NCBI GenBank assembly: GCA_039619475.1
Contig: CM077115.1
Span: 41,788,944 to 41,852,943, forward strand
Reading direction: 5' to 3'
Origin: Icerya purchasi
Taxonomy: Eukaryota; Arthropoda; Insecta; Hemiptera; Monophlebidae
DNA length: 64,000 nt
A model generated the notes under the pieces. It did no database searches and was not told the DNA's origin. It saw only the letters and a program-made list of their open reading frames with translations. Of this stretch, positions 22,141 through 33,557 are shown piece by piece. Position 1 is the first letter of the stretch. Each line of letters opens with the position of its first letter. The position numbers and the translations under genes are program-made.

Positions 22141-22890
22141 CAGTGTACTATCTAAAATAGACCGCCATGGGTGGTCATGCATTAATAGTTCATCTAATAG
22201 CCGGTTATGTTACAAATGCATTTTGTTTGGCATAACTTCTCTTTGACTGTACCATTCGTTCCTTTTCATGTCCACCGACATTGAAATATTACATATATAT
22301 TCCACGCTTTCATTGATATAATATGTAATTTACGTTACTATAAAAATAAAAAAATAAATTGTATTGACCGTCCGCTAATAATTATTCTTTTTCACTTTTA
22401 GATTTTTTTTTTTAAGTATAAATAAATAAAAAAAATGAATCGAATTTTGTTTTATTCCATTATTTATTGGATAGGGGCAGCTTGACTGATCCCTTCCAAT
22501 CAAAAATCTAAAAAAAAAACTTGATTTTCTTATATTATAAATCGCAAACATGTAAATTTTCCTTTTTCATAATATTTTAAAATATCTAATTTTCGACTTT
22601 CTATATTATTACATCTTATCTGTCAAGCGTTCAAGTACAAATAATTATATACATCTGTTTTAATTTCACTTCTTCTTTTCTTTCCTTTTTGATCATTTTA
22701 AAATTTCTTGTCAAATAAATAATATTATAAAATTATTCACAAATATTTTTACATTTATAGAAAAAAAAGTTAAATTTTACTTTAAATTTTTGCTGCTTTG
22801 AAAAATTTATTCGTTTTTTATTTATATAAATTTGAAATATTCAGTAATATACATACTTATATACATATACATATATAAAAATATGTATAT
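22141..22890. other. Intron sequence, very AT-rich, nothing recognised
   Basis: No ORF, repeat pair or RNA structure was recognised between repeat C and repeat D. Confidence 0.5.
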
Positions 22891-22896
22891 ATATAT

Positions 22897-23223
22897 AAAC
22901 TCGGCCATTTTGGCCTCGAGAGGGGCTGTGCCCCTTGACCCTTCTTGCTTTCATTTCTGTCTCTTTCTCTTCTATACTTTGTATAAAATGATCAAAATTT
23001 ACAACGTAATTCTAAATCGGTCCATATGAATATAATAACATAATCACAAAAATTCAATAAAATACAACAAACGTTACATAAAATTAGGACATTTTTTGAG
23101 ATATGTTTTTGAAGTCATTTTTTGTTACATAAAATTGGGACATTTTTTTGAGACATTTTTCATTACATAAAAATAGAACATTTTTTCTAATGGGGGTAGC
23201 CTAAGAATTACATTGTAATTAAT
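22897..23223 (+). repeat. TA-tract-associated repeat D, copy 1
   Basis: Begins AAACTCGGCCATTTTGGCCT (a palindrome GGCCATTTTGGCC), then an AGGGGCTGTGCCCCT hairpin and CTTTGTATAAAATGATCAAA. It ends GGGGGTAGCCTAAGAATTAC with an inverted AATTAC/GTAATT pair. (TA)n-like tracts lie on both sides. This copy has extra internal units of the TTACATAAAATTGGGACATT type. Confidence 0.85.
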
Positions 23224-23232
23224 ATGTATGTA

Positions 23233-23281
<49 letters not shown>

Positions 23282-23283
23282 AT
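23224..23283. repeat. (TA)n microsatellite at the end of repeat D copy 1
   Basis: An ATGTATGTATATATGTATATA... tract, close to transporter exon 3. Confidence 0.9.
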
Positions 23284-23311
23284 AGTTAGTAGTGAGACTC
23301 ATGAAACAAAC

Positions 23312-23577
23312 CTAATGTGTGAAATTCTGCGGCCATATGAGTATTAGTTAGTATAAAAGCAGACAAGCCGATGCATAGCAGAATGATCGAAAGGTAATGT
23401 ACTAAATTATACCTTTTCTTCAACACATAAATACCAGCTAACAACACGGCAAAAATTTCAACAAATTCCAGTGTTACATACATGGGATAATTTAAATATG
23501 TAATCGCATACGAGGAAAAATAAATACGACATAATATCAGTAATCCCAACGTGGCGTAAATATTTAATGATATAACA
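23312..23577 (-). CDS. SLC35B-like transporter, exon 3 (YLNYP and KKRYN motifs)
   Basis: The 266-nt exon follows a TTTCAG acceptor and ends with one base before GTTTGT. It encodes about 88 residues with several membrane helices and carries two family landmarks: ITYLNYPMYV (family: GYLNYPTQV) and VLKKRYNL (family: LKKRYNL), followed by a helix ending in a T-x-x-x-x-x-F stretch like the family's TLAD...NF. It also departs from the family: the FKSCK sequence after YLNYPTQV, with its conserved lysine, is replaced by residues reading LEFVE. That could mean altered substrate use or relaxed constraint. A (TA)n tract and one copy of a dispersed 310-bp-type repeat lie immediately downstream. Confidence 0.8.
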
Positions 23578-24520
23578 CTGAAACCAAAAATAAAAAAGAA
23601 TAAAAAATAAACAACGTTTTAACAGGCGCAGAAAAAAATGAAAAAACGAAATACAATTAACGGTACACAGTTCAAAGGAATTAAAATTTATTATTATTGT
23701 GATAAAACTTCAATTACAGTAGCGTCAAGAAAGGTTTTCATACTATTATGCTCTTACGGGACAGTAAAATAATAGGTTTAGGTTACACCATTTCATTCAC
23801 ATAAACTATTAATGTAACACATACTTCCTCAGGAGATATGATTTTTAATTTAAAAATTAAAAATTAGTTTATTACATTTTTTTTTTTTTTTTAATTTTAT
23901 TTTTCAAAACTTATAAACACAGCTTAAAATTTCGCCCTTTAATTGGCGAGGGTTAGAATTGACTCATTGTGTTTAAAAATTCTAATGGCTCTAAACTATA
24001 GAAAAATAGTAACATCTGCCTTGTGCCCTAAAGAATAAATAAAAATTCAATGTTGCAATGATTTAAATTCCAGTGATGAGAAAACTGATACCCCTCATTC
24101 CGATAAATATCGCGTTCAAAAATGAGTTATTTTCAATTTATCTCCTCACCGGAATTAAAAGAAAAACTAAAATTGATACCCCAATAAAAATACACTTCTT
24201 CATTAATTTACTATTACATATTTTTAAATTGAAAGTTTGTTATCAGTTTAGTCAATATCCCTTAGACTATCAGATTTTCAATCGTTCCACTTTAAGCATT
24301 AATTGCATCCGTGTGAAACAAAGAATGATAGTGTGCATAAACCTGCAGTAGAACTGCCAGAAAATATATGATTTATTAATATTTTTATTTTAAACTGAAA
24401 TCAGAATGGTTTCATTGGGTTTTTTAAAGACTTCATTTTCTTTTCACTTTTTTAGAATATTTCTAATACAACTTTTCATTTCACACAAAATACTTAATTT
24501 TTGCTTTCATTCTTTTAAGT
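23578..24520. other. Transporter intron 2, nothing recognised
   Basis: AT-rich with a T-run near 23880. The ORF at 24073-24351 (92 codons) has no recognised similarity and is probably chance. Confidence 0.45.
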
Positions 24521-24524
24521 TTTT

Positions 24525-26760
24525 TTTTTTTTTTCTTTTAAATATAAAATAATATTATTTTATATATTATCTTTTGGCCGCGCCAGTGGCTTTAACCCAG
24601 CAACTACAGAAATCATGGAAAGGGTTAAATAGAGAGACGATTAGAAATAAAGCTAAGGAAAGATTTAAGTACAGGGATTATATCTATAGATGGAAAGGAA
24701 AGGACAAAGGAAGAACTATAATGAGCAGGGAGACCCAGTGTTAAGATTTTAGAGTACAAAACAGAGCGCTTAGAATTAAGGGCAGGGCAATTCAAAGAAG
24801 ATATGGTTTGCATCACATATGAGAGGAGAGATGGAACTATGAAGGGGACAATTGGGTGAGGAGGACAGGGAAAAACGAAAACGTGCAGAGGGTAGAAGGG
24901 AGTAATTAAAATGCAGTCTGATTAAGGAAACGATCGCGGAGCGTTGATAAGAAGAGGAATGAAACCACCTCTGAGAAAGGGAACCAGCTGAATTTGAAAA
25001 TAATGAGATGCGGGATTAGAAAATAAAGAAAGATAGATGTCCGACCATAGTCGGGAATGATTAGCTGAGGAAAGAAGGAGAATGTCCGAGGTAGGAAAAT
25101 TACAGAGTAAAGGACCATCGCGGGCGGTCGAACGGACTAAAAAATCCGCTAACTCTTTGCCCTCGATGCCAGAATGGCTAGGAACTCACAAAAGGTCAAT
25201 AGAAATGGAGCGGAATGAGAGTAGATTGGATATGAGAAAACGAATTAAGAGAGTAATAGAGTCGGAGGTATGAGAAGGAAAACAAGAAATAGCTTGAAGA
25301 ACACTTTTGGAATCAGAGACAATGAGACATTTACTGATCCCTCTTATGGATGGAATGAACGAGACTGCGCGTAAAATGGAGATAGACTTCGCTGTAAAGA
25401 TAGAACAGAAGGAAGGGAGCTTGAAGGATTCAGAGTGATGCAGTGAGAGGGAGGTAAACGCGCCACCCACCCCGTTCTCATTTTTAGAACCGCCAGTGAA
25501 AAATATTAGATGAGAAGGAAAGGATGTATCAAGTAAGTGGAGGAATTCGACTTGGATTGTAGAATCTGCAATGGAGCTGGTCTGGAGAGGGAGAGAGAAG
25601 AGATTAATAGTCTGCCAAATGCTGGTGAAGTCATCGGAAAAGTAAGGAAGCTTGGAATAAGAAAAGACATGAAGTGAAAAATTGGAGATTCGAGCTGCTA
25701 CAAGAGAAAGGATCGGGATTTTATGAGGAACAAAACGCCGTTGGTTTTTAATACCAAAATAGGAGGAGATAAGATTAGATGAGGACACAGAAAAACGTTT
25801 AATTAGAAAATTATAACCAAGCTGCGATCTGCGTATAAAAAGTGGTTGTATCGCAGATTCAGAGAGGATAGCAGGAATAGGAGAAGATTTTAGCGCTCCA
25901 ATGCACAACTCAAGACAGCAGTTTTGAACTTTGTCCAGTTTGGCGAGGAGAGATTTAGAGGAATTTCCATAGATGAAGGAGCAGTAATTAATCCTAGAAC
26001 GAATTATAGCTTTGTAAAAGATTAGGAGAATAGAAGGGTCACCGCCCCATTTCGATGAAAATAGGGCTTTCAGGAGATCGAGTCTTTTGAAGGAGGAACT
26101 ATAAAGATAGTTTATGTGTTCATGGAAAGTGAGTCGGCTGTTGAAAGTAACACCAAGGTAGCAGAAGGAGCTGACGAGCGGAATCGGAATGTTAGATGAA
26201 ATAATACTTACCAAAGCTTGATTATAAGGGCGGAGGGAAAACACCATAGAGGAAGACTTTGAAGGAGAAGGTGAATTGAGGAGAGGGAGGTACTAAGGAT
26301 AGATAAAGAGTTATTGATCTCTTCGTTGGCGGCAGCCACATCACTACAACTGGAGTAGATAAGGATATCATCTACGGAAAGGAGAGGGGAGGAAATCATA
26401 GGGAGAAAAGCAATATTAAGGAGATAGACATTGAAAAGTGTGGGGCTACGGCAAGATCCCTGAGAAAGACCCCAGTGGATGCATCTGGAAATATCACGGG
26501 AGTGAGTAGAGAGGAAGAGGGATCTATTTTGGAACAGGTTTAGAATAAGAAAGATGAAAATAGATGGAATATTAAGCCCAAGAAACTTGGCGCATAGAGT
26601 AGGAAGGTGTACATTATCAAACGCAGAGGAGACATCAACAAACGTAGCAACAGCGAATTTCCTTTCTAGGAAAGCTTTGTAGATGTCTGATAGGAAGAGA
26701 CTGATACAGTCGACCGGACCCAACCCCGGGCGAAAACCAAAAATTTTACATTTTTCTAAG
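24525..26760 (-). mobile_element. I-like LINE, 5'-truncated copy, minus strand
   Basis: Same family as 6430-8591, inserted in transporter intron 2. It begins near 26755 (KIFGFRPGLGPVDCISLFLS) inside the reverse transcriptase, runs through RT, RNase H and the Cys/His end (CPALNSKRSVLYSKI near 24780) and reaches a T-rich/A-rich tail near 24525. Confidence 0.85.
24625..26745 (-). pseudogene. I-like LINE ORF2 remnant: reverse transcriptase and RNase H, damaged
   Basis: The first frame (26723-26208) has FVDVSSAFDNVHLPTL, GLSQGSCRSPTLFNVYLL and the active-site region LLSVDDILIYSS, in which the two aspartates survive but the preceding FA is changed. A frame change near 26230 leads to 26247-25186: CYLGVTFNSRLTFHEHINYL, LKALFSSKWGGDPS and RNase H. 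In RNase H the first aspartate is lost (FTGGSK instead of FTDGSK) and the glutamate is lost (FTAK instead of FTAE), so that domain is dead; SDSKSVLQAIS remains. The C-terminal piece continues at 24816-24625. Confidence 0.85.
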
Positions 26761-26993
26761 TTTACATAAACTTAATTTTAAAACAATTTTCATTTATTTA
26801 TAATTTGTGTGTAATGTAAATAAATAAATTCTGCCTTATCTGCTTTAAATATATCCTCTCCTCTCGCATTATCTTCCCCCATTTTGAACAGGTTTATCAC
26901 TAAAATAATTTAGATTAGATTTAATTTGAAATATACTCATGCACATATATATATATATATAATATAAAAAAATAAAAAGAAGGTGTACGTTAC

Positions 26994-27112
26994 CTGCGTT
27001 TTTTTTTTTTAATCATCATCTCTAACCAACCGCAAAAGGCAAATATAAAAAATTGGCCAAGATACAAATTCCATACAAACGGTTTAAATCCAGGAAAGGT
27101 AAAAATAAATTG
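26994..27112 (-). CDS. SLC35B-like transporter, exon 2
   Basis: After a TTTTAG acceptor the exon reads QFIFTFPGFKPFVWNLYLGQ and continues through a hydrophobic helix to a lysine run and arginine. In SLC35B2/B3 the matching stretch is an IFT..GFKPFGW..T..QF sequence, so the family match is direct and strong. The exon is 119 nt and ends with two bases of a codon before a GTAACG donor. Exon 3 begins with the one base needed, giving serine at the junction. Four lysines are encoded by a 12-A run; the phase agreement suggests that run length is correct. It lies just upstream (minus sense) of the minus-strand LINE at 24525-26760. Confidence 0.75.
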
Positions 27113-27283
27113 CTAAAATTCATAAATGAAATAGATTAGTTTTCAAACAAAATTATTTTAATATTATTACTATATAAACAAATCTAAGAGTTTTTACTAT
27201 TGCACAGTTTACATGTGAAGATATAAACTTCATAATCTGACTAAAATTAATGATTTTTTAAATACGTTCATTTCATGTTCTTT

Positions 27284-27370
27284 TTTAATGTTTGTATGAG
27301 TATAACTTATATTTATGTAGACCGATTTTACTGATTCTTTGTTCATTAGAAAGAATACCATTCAGCGGTA
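27284..27370 (+). repeat. Dispersed repeat B fragment
   Basis: TTTTTTAATGTTTGTATGAG then ATAACTTATATTTATGTAGA and CCGATTTTACTGATTCTTTG, followed by TTAGAAAGAATACCA; a close match to 12085-12175. Confidence 0.6.
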
Positions 27371-28037
27371 GTACCAAATATAGAGTCAAACCAAGCGTTT
27401 ATAAAACTGCTCACATATATTGAGGCGAGGCAGTGGAGCATTCTGTGGGTAATCAAATTCTACACACAACACGTCGTCATGTGAATCTAAACTGAATAAT
27501 TTCTCTTCAGGGTTTTATAATAATCATATTGCTTCAAATGTACTCGAAATTCTGTTGTAGGTGTCTTGTGAAAATAGTAATACTCCGTGTCTAAAAATTG
27601 CACTAGCGCGCTCTATACATTCGATAATGAACTGAAAGTTGGTAGGATGATAAAGTAGGAATGGGCGATTCAGAAAATAGATTCTACCTAAAAGGAGCAA
27701 TTTGTACAAATGGCCCTTATTCCAGCTACCCCTTCAATTATTCTTAAATTGATATACAGGAAGTGCGAAATTTTTTAAAATTACTTCTTTTAAATTTTTT
27801 AGATATTTTAAAACCCAACTTTTTTCTTTTATCAATGTTTAGTAAAATATAAAATAAAGTGATCGATAATTCTTTGTATAGCAATTGAACTGATCAATTA
27901 TATTATATACAAAAATATGAACTAAAAAAGTCTATACAAATTGGAGGAACTAATCTGCTCCTTTACTAAATAAATTTATCAATAATTACTAGCCAATCAA
28001 GTACACTATAAACGAATTTAAAAGTAGCGTTGTTGTA
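27371..28037. other. Transporter intron 1, nothing recognised
   Basis: AT-rich; the short ORF on the minus strand at 27524-27709 is not recognised. Confidence 0.45.
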
Positions 28038-28045
28038 CATATTAA

Positions 28046-28459
28046 CAAGGCCGTGTCCACGGGGGCTTTGGGGGTTGAACCCCCCCCCATTGGAACTGAA
28101 ATAGTTATAAATGCACAAAAATCTGAAAAAATCAAAAATTTTAAATAAATTTTGATGATTTTTTAGGATGTTCTTACCTACTTTTAAAAGAACAAAAAAA
28201 AAATATGCTCCATATTTTTAGGTACTTCATTAATATGTTATGAAAATTTTTTATTATGAATATAATCAATAACATATGTAATTTTTATTAATCTTTATAT
28301 GGGGTAATTCATTTATGTAAATGATTAATACATAAATCAAAATGATGAAAATTATTTATAGTATAAATATTAGCGAAAAATGTATTGTCATTTATAAAAT
28401 AAATATGCGAAGAAAATTTTCAACCCCCCTCGCCGTTCAAAATTATGGGTACGGTCCTG
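28046..28459. mobile_element. hAT-type MITE (414 bp) with 8-bp target duplication
   Basis: The left end CAAGGCCGTGTCCACGGGGG and the complement of the right end, CAGGACCGTACCCATAATTT, are imperfect inverted repeats, each followed within 50 bases by GGGGGTTGAA. The flanks are CATATTAA (28038-28045) and CATATTGA (28460-28467), 7 of 8 bases identical, the length expected for hAT. The interior is AT-rich without an ORF. Confidence 0.8.
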
Positions 28460-28467
28460 CATATTGA

Positions 28468-29040
28468 TATGAACTATGAAATAGCAGAATCAACTGATGT
28501 GAGTAATGTAAAAAATTACTGAATATTAAATTAAAATTTTATATTTTCAATTGCCTATAAAATCCAAATTAAAATTATCAATAGTTATTTGAGCATCGAT
28601 TGAACTAAAGATACGAACTAAAAAGTAATAAATTTGTACTTATGAACTAAGCAAGAAGCAAAACGAACGAGTGTTAATTATCGAATACTGCATTCGAGAT
28701 TACTCTTCATACACAGAAAAATATTGGATACACGAAATATCTATTGCAACTGCATAATCGTTTACATAAGCAGTGTTTGGGACAAGCTGAAAAATATATT
28801 TTTAACGTTTCTGTCGTGTCACTGTTTCGTACCTACAAATTCGCGATAATGAAACCAAATCATAAGCATAAACACTCTGATCTAAATATACATATGTTAA
28901 GACTAGGGTTCAGATTTTGCATATACTGCATTTTTTTGTTTGTTTGTAACTAATGCTTTGATATTTTGTGTCTAAGTGTTACAAGGCTGGAAAATTCGAA
29001 ATACATTAATTTAATAGTGCATATAAAAGCATATTTTGAA
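28468..29040. other. Intron sequence, nothing recognised
   Basis: The ORF 28744-28953 (69 codons) has no recognised similarity. Confidence 0.4.
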
Positions 29041-29285
29041 TCCTCCCGATTTACTGATTACTAGAATTGTATAAAAAGAAGAGTGGAATGTTTTTGTTAC
29101 TATTGGTAATATTTGACTGCCGCATAAAACAGAACTTCGTAATTTATTTTGTGTAAAATGCATTGAAAAATACATTCATTTTTCGGGTCAAATGATTTTT
29201 TTTTTATTAAAAGTATCACTTTTGGCTACTTTTACTTTTTTCCCGGTTTACCAATTTTCCTAGTTGGGCGACCAACCCGTTATAA
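29041..29285 (+). repeat. Dispersed repeat A, copy 2
   Basis: TCCTCCCGATTTACTGATTA, TATTTGACTGCC, CAAATGATTTTTTTTTTATT and TTTTCCCGGTTTACC align with 10201-10450 and with the short pieces at 1-80, 1405-1450 and 17320-17375. Confidence 0.6.
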
Positions 29286-29790
29286 ATGCATATTTTGACC
29301 GTTTCGTGTGTATTTTGAATATTTTTAGGATTTTTACATATATTTCACAATTACATGAAAAAAAAAACATATATACACAAACAACTAAAAAAATATCAGA
29401 ACAAATGCATGAAATTTTTAACTTTACTAAAAAAAAAACAAGGTTATCATTGTTTTATTTTTTATCAAAAACAAAAAAAAATAACTTATTTCTCCTTGTT
29501 GGTCGTGATTGCTTTACGGACAGAATGTCTTCCTGCAAATACAAAAACATCTTCTATCTACTTTATAAATTAAATAAATTTGAACAAAGTATTTATTTTC
29601 CGACCATTTAGGATTTTTATATTTAAATTATCAATTGTCTGTGCTGAACAACCGGGTCGGAAAACAAAAACAAATATTGTTGACTGACCTTTTTCATCTA
29701 GTATAAGATTGAACGCTATTTAACAGTGCTACATAATTTTCGAACCTTCTGATGGGTAACTGCCCTCTGAACCATGCACCGGATATATTC
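29286..29790. other. Intron sequence with unassigned ORF
   Basis: A 115-codon ORF at 29264-29611 is lysine/asparagine-rich, as expected by chance in A-rich DNA; no similarity recognised. Confidence 0.4.
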
Positions 29791-29832
29791 ATATACGCAC
29801 ATATGTTTATATATATATATATATATATATAA

Positions 29833-30115
29833 AAACTCGGCCATTTTGGCCTCGCAAGGGGCTGTGCCCCTTGACCCCTCTTGTTTTCATTTCTGTCTCT
29901 TTCTCTTCTATACTTTGTATAAAATGATCAAAATTTACAACGACATTCTTACTGGCATCAACACACACAAAAAATAACATAACCACAAAAATCATATTCT
30001 AACATTTAACTTCCGTTATATAAAATTAAGACATTTTTTCGTTACATATTTCATTACATAAGATTGTGACATTTTTTCGAATGGGGGGTAGCCTAAGAAT
30101 TACGTTGTAATTAAT
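29833..30115 (+). repeat. TA-tract-associated repeat D, copy 2
   Basis: AAACTCGGCCATTTTGGCCT, AAGGGGCTGTGCCCCTTGAC, then CTTACTGGCATCAACACA, ending GGGGGGTAGCCTAAGAATTA and TTGTAATTAAT. It is preceded by (TA)n (29811-29830) and followed by TATATATATATACACACA. It is very similar to copy 3 at 56361. Confidence 0.88.
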
Positions 30116-30852
30116 ATATATATATATACACACATAGATAGATACACTTACGCACATAACTTGTGACATAATTTGATTTAGACAAGCTGTCTTCAATATC
30201 TATCAGATCATTTGTAATTTTGATTCAGACTCGTTTAGTTTTCACAATTGTATTTTACATTTTACTATAAGTTTTTTCTTTTGCTGCACTGCTAAAATTC
30301 CGAAAGATAAAACAAGTTTGTCGGATTGTTAAGGCACTGGATTGTCAACGATGCTATACGGTAAAGTGGTATATAGTCAGATTTTGGCACTGACGTTAAC
30401 AAACACAAAACATAACTTTCGCGTTGAAAATTTAGAAAAAATTCTTATTGTTAAATGAAATAATTTTTAAATTTTCATTTATAATTCAATGTTTTTTAAT
30501 ATAAATTAATTTAATAGAAAAAAAAAGGAGCATGTTAATAAAATTTAATTTTTTAATATACACTATTATGAAATTTTTAGTGCATACAAATCCTAATCCT
30601 AGTTATGATTTCGTTCGACAGAATTGTATGTATAAATATAGCCTTAAAGAAAATAGTGAAGATTAAATGGCAACAAATTTGCTTTGCAGAATTCACAATT
30701 AGCACAACTAAAGCAAAAAAAAAATTCAAGTTTGGCTTGGGCTGAATATATTTCACAGATTCTTATTCCGAAACAAAAAATACAGTTAATTTAAAATTGC
30801 ACGTTTTATTATATCACATGAATTGCATCGAAGTAAGAATTAACTGAATTAC
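30116..30852. other. Transporter intron 1, nothing recognised
   Basis: AT-rich; no ORF or repeat recognised between repeat D copy 2 and exon 1. Confidence 0.5.
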
Positions 30853-30975
30853 CTGACAAAAATCTTGAATGAACAGCAAAACATATAACACGATAGAGAA
30901 AGTTATTAACGATATATTTAAATTAAAAGTATTTAAAGGTTCACTTCGTACTATTAGATTATCGTTTACTTCCAT
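30853..30975 (-). CDS. SLC35B-like transporter, exon 1 (start codon, first membrane segment)
   Basis: The exon encodes 41 residues starting MEVNDNLIVRSEPLNT and ending IQDFCQ. The ATG at 30975 is preceded in frame by a stop about 40 bases upstream, so this is the first usable start. Residues ~17-35 (ISLITFSIVLYVLLFI) form a hydrophobic segment that corresponds to the first membrane helix of SLC35B3, just before the family's YLQE-type sequence. The exon ends CAG followed by a GTAATT donor, phase 0, which fits exon 2. The N-terminal tail is shorter than in known PAPS transporters. No promoter can be pointed to. Assignment rests mainly on its fit to exon 2. Confidence 0.7.
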
Positions 30976-32790
30976 TTTTATAAAACATAATGAAATATTA
31001 AAAAAAATAATTTATTCCACTAATTTCTTCATTGTGTACCCTAATCCATAATTTCTATTTAACTGTCAATTTAACAAAAAAGAAAAAAAGCAACTGAAAA
31101 TAACAAAACGATAACTACCAAACCGACTAGGACTAGCGGTAAGTGATAACATTTTTTTTGTTTCCAGCTGATAAAAATAATAATTTTGATTCGAACAGCA
31201 GATCCTACACAAGGCGTTAAATTTCAAAAAGCATTTAGGGGATAAATTTTAGGAGGAATCGAAAAAAAACCTAAAAATAACAATGTTTAGAATAATAGAA
31301 AAATAACAGTTCTTTCTTGATATTGATCTGTGTAGTGCAATACGAAAAAATTATAACGTTATAATAATTTTATTGTACAATTATGAATAATATTTTATGA
31401 GGAACATTAATAAATTTAAAATTTTAATAAAATATATTCGAATGATAACTGAAAAATTAGACGAATATGTGACTGAATTTCGAGGATTTATTTTATAGTA
31501 AGTAAAAATGCGAGCATTATTTTTAATTTTCTCATTTGTGCGTCACGCAGTTTCCTTCTTCGTTCAGTAGAGATGTCAGATGATGACATATTTGTTCTAT
31601 GAAAAACAAGTTTATATTTAAATTATTACGTTTTAATATTTTTTTATATTGAAATCACTATTTAAATAATAATGAATATAATACAAAATCTGAATTTTTA
31701 TCGAATATGTTAAATTTACGTTTATGTTATGAGTACAAATAAATTATATATATTTTCATTACTTTAATTATATTTATATTAGTACTTATTGTTTAAAAAA
31801 TAATAATAAATTTATTTGCATTAAAAATTCTACCTTTCTAAAAAAAATGCTATCGAGTTTTTTTTAATGAAACGAACCATTTTTCAGTTCACTGATATGA
31901 AGTTATATCATTATAAAGTCTTTAAAAGAGTCAACAGGATGCACATAATTTAAATGAACGTTTAGGTCAAAGGCTGTTTACACGGTACGAGTTTTTGACT
32001 CAAAAATTGACAGTAACTAACCTTACAAAATACAAAATCACCCTAAATATAGGGCAAGTTACTGTTATGTTTTCACAATGAAAGTAACTGTTATCTCATT
32101 ATAGTACATGCGTTATGCTTAACATGTTTGAACGGCGGAAAATTGTAGCTTATTAAGTAATACGATCGATTTCATTAATTTTACTTCAAGAATTAAAGCG
32201 AATAACAGGAAAAAAAGAAACAGAAAACTTCTTGTTCTCGGTATGAAGTAGTACATTCACATTATCATCACCACTTTACCGTTCGCATATTTTTAACTTA
32301 CTTTTCATAGTGTAAAATTTAAATTAAATCGAATATAAACATAAAAATGTAAACAAAACCACATGATGACATGACCGAAGGAGGCGAGTGGACGGTAAAA
32401 CAAAATATTTTGAATTGACTTCATGACAGTAGCTGACCTGACAGCTACTCATAAATAAAGTGTTTATTCGACAACAGTTGCTACAGTACAGTAATTGTCA
32501 TTGTCAACTCGTACTCTAATTAGCATCGTATAAATCGAGCCCAACTTCAGCGAACAAATTCTAAGAATCACGTTAAAAGTGACAATCGTTACGTCATTAA
32601 ATATAGTGACGTCACAGTAGTTCCATTAGTCTTATCAGTGTTATTTATTTTATGTAAATGAAAACAAAATAATTCATTTTTATTTTTAAGCATTAATTTA
32701 TCGGTTATTAAAAAACTTACTTGTTTAAAAATTGTTGTAGTTTTATTGAAAGAGTAGGGTTGAAAATTACTAGTAATATTTACTTAAGTG
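30976..32790. other. Upstream of the transporter start codon; no clear signal
   Basis: Very AT-rich. An in-frame stop about 40 bases before the ATG limits the coding region. The 5' untranslated exon and promoter of the transporter should be here or further up, but no convincing core promoter was identified. Confidence 0.4.
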
Positions 32791-32799
32791 AACTCGTTT

Positions 32800-33300
32800 A
32801 ATGGTGTCAATAAATTTCCCGTTAACAATATCCCCTTTTCCATCTAAGCAAGCACACATCAAATCATGGTCGGATACCTCCATTACCTCCTTTTCTAATC
32901 CTCATTCCACAAACAAATACAGCCTCTCCCCTCATCACAATCTTGGTTTGCCGATTTTCCTAGTCTCAATTGCTTCATTATTTCCTCCATAACACGTCTT
33001 TGTTTCAATCATAATTGTCTTCCTTCGTCTCTTTTTCGTCTTTTTATTGTTTTTTTTTTTTGCATTGCATTTTTCATCCCTCAGATCACAACTGTGTTCG
33101 TGATGCGGATCATATTCTCTTTGAATGTACCCTTTTTGTGCAGGCGCTCTTTTCTCTATACTAAGTTCAACTGTTTATTTCCTTTTGTACTTCCTACATA
33201 CTTACTTTTCCTTCACCAGACGTTGCTCCAGCTTTAGCAGTTCCTTATATATTAAAATTTAATCTTTTTTCTTTTTCATAATTCTTGGGTAATAGGTCAT
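32800..33300 (+). mobile_element. I-like LINE 3' fragment
   Basis: C/T-rich like the family at 6430-8591. It encodes the Cys/His end, CVRDADHILFECTLF-like at 33090-33145 (compare DHVFFECSALS), after a frame containing FSNPHSTNKYSLSPHHN. RT and RNase H are missing. Confidence 0.6.
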
Positions 33301-33557
33301 TGTCTTTAACCCCCCCCCACCCATAAGATAAACTGTAATATCTTCGATTGTTTGATTAACTTTTTTACATCAATATTGTTAAATCATTAACAAACAATAA
33401 ATACTTTTTTTTACACGTATTCATTAGTGGAAGATAATTCGTTTAGAGTTGTGCTGAAGAATCTTCATTGGTCCACAGACGTTACTGACATAAAAAACAC
33501 TTTGAGGTTCTCAGAATTACTAATGTTCTGAAACGCAAAATAAAGCAACCGCTTCCA

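Larger units (their letters stand above)
3898..30975 (-). other. Gene span: divergent SLC35B2/B3-like transporter (5 exons, 3' end missing)
   Basis: Five separated open segments on the minus strand each resemble consecutive parts of the SLC35B2/SLC35B3 (PAPS transporter, UAA family) membrane protein, in the right order. They are bounded by AG acceptors and GT donors whose phases match at all four junctions (0, 2, 1, 0). Together they encode about 293 residues; family members are near 400, so one or more C-terminal exons are missing, probably at lower coordinates or outside the window. Introns are about 3.7, 3.4, 17.9 and 1.2 kb and are filled with transposon relics. The family is seen from the sequence; the substrate is not known. 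Confidence 0.8.
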
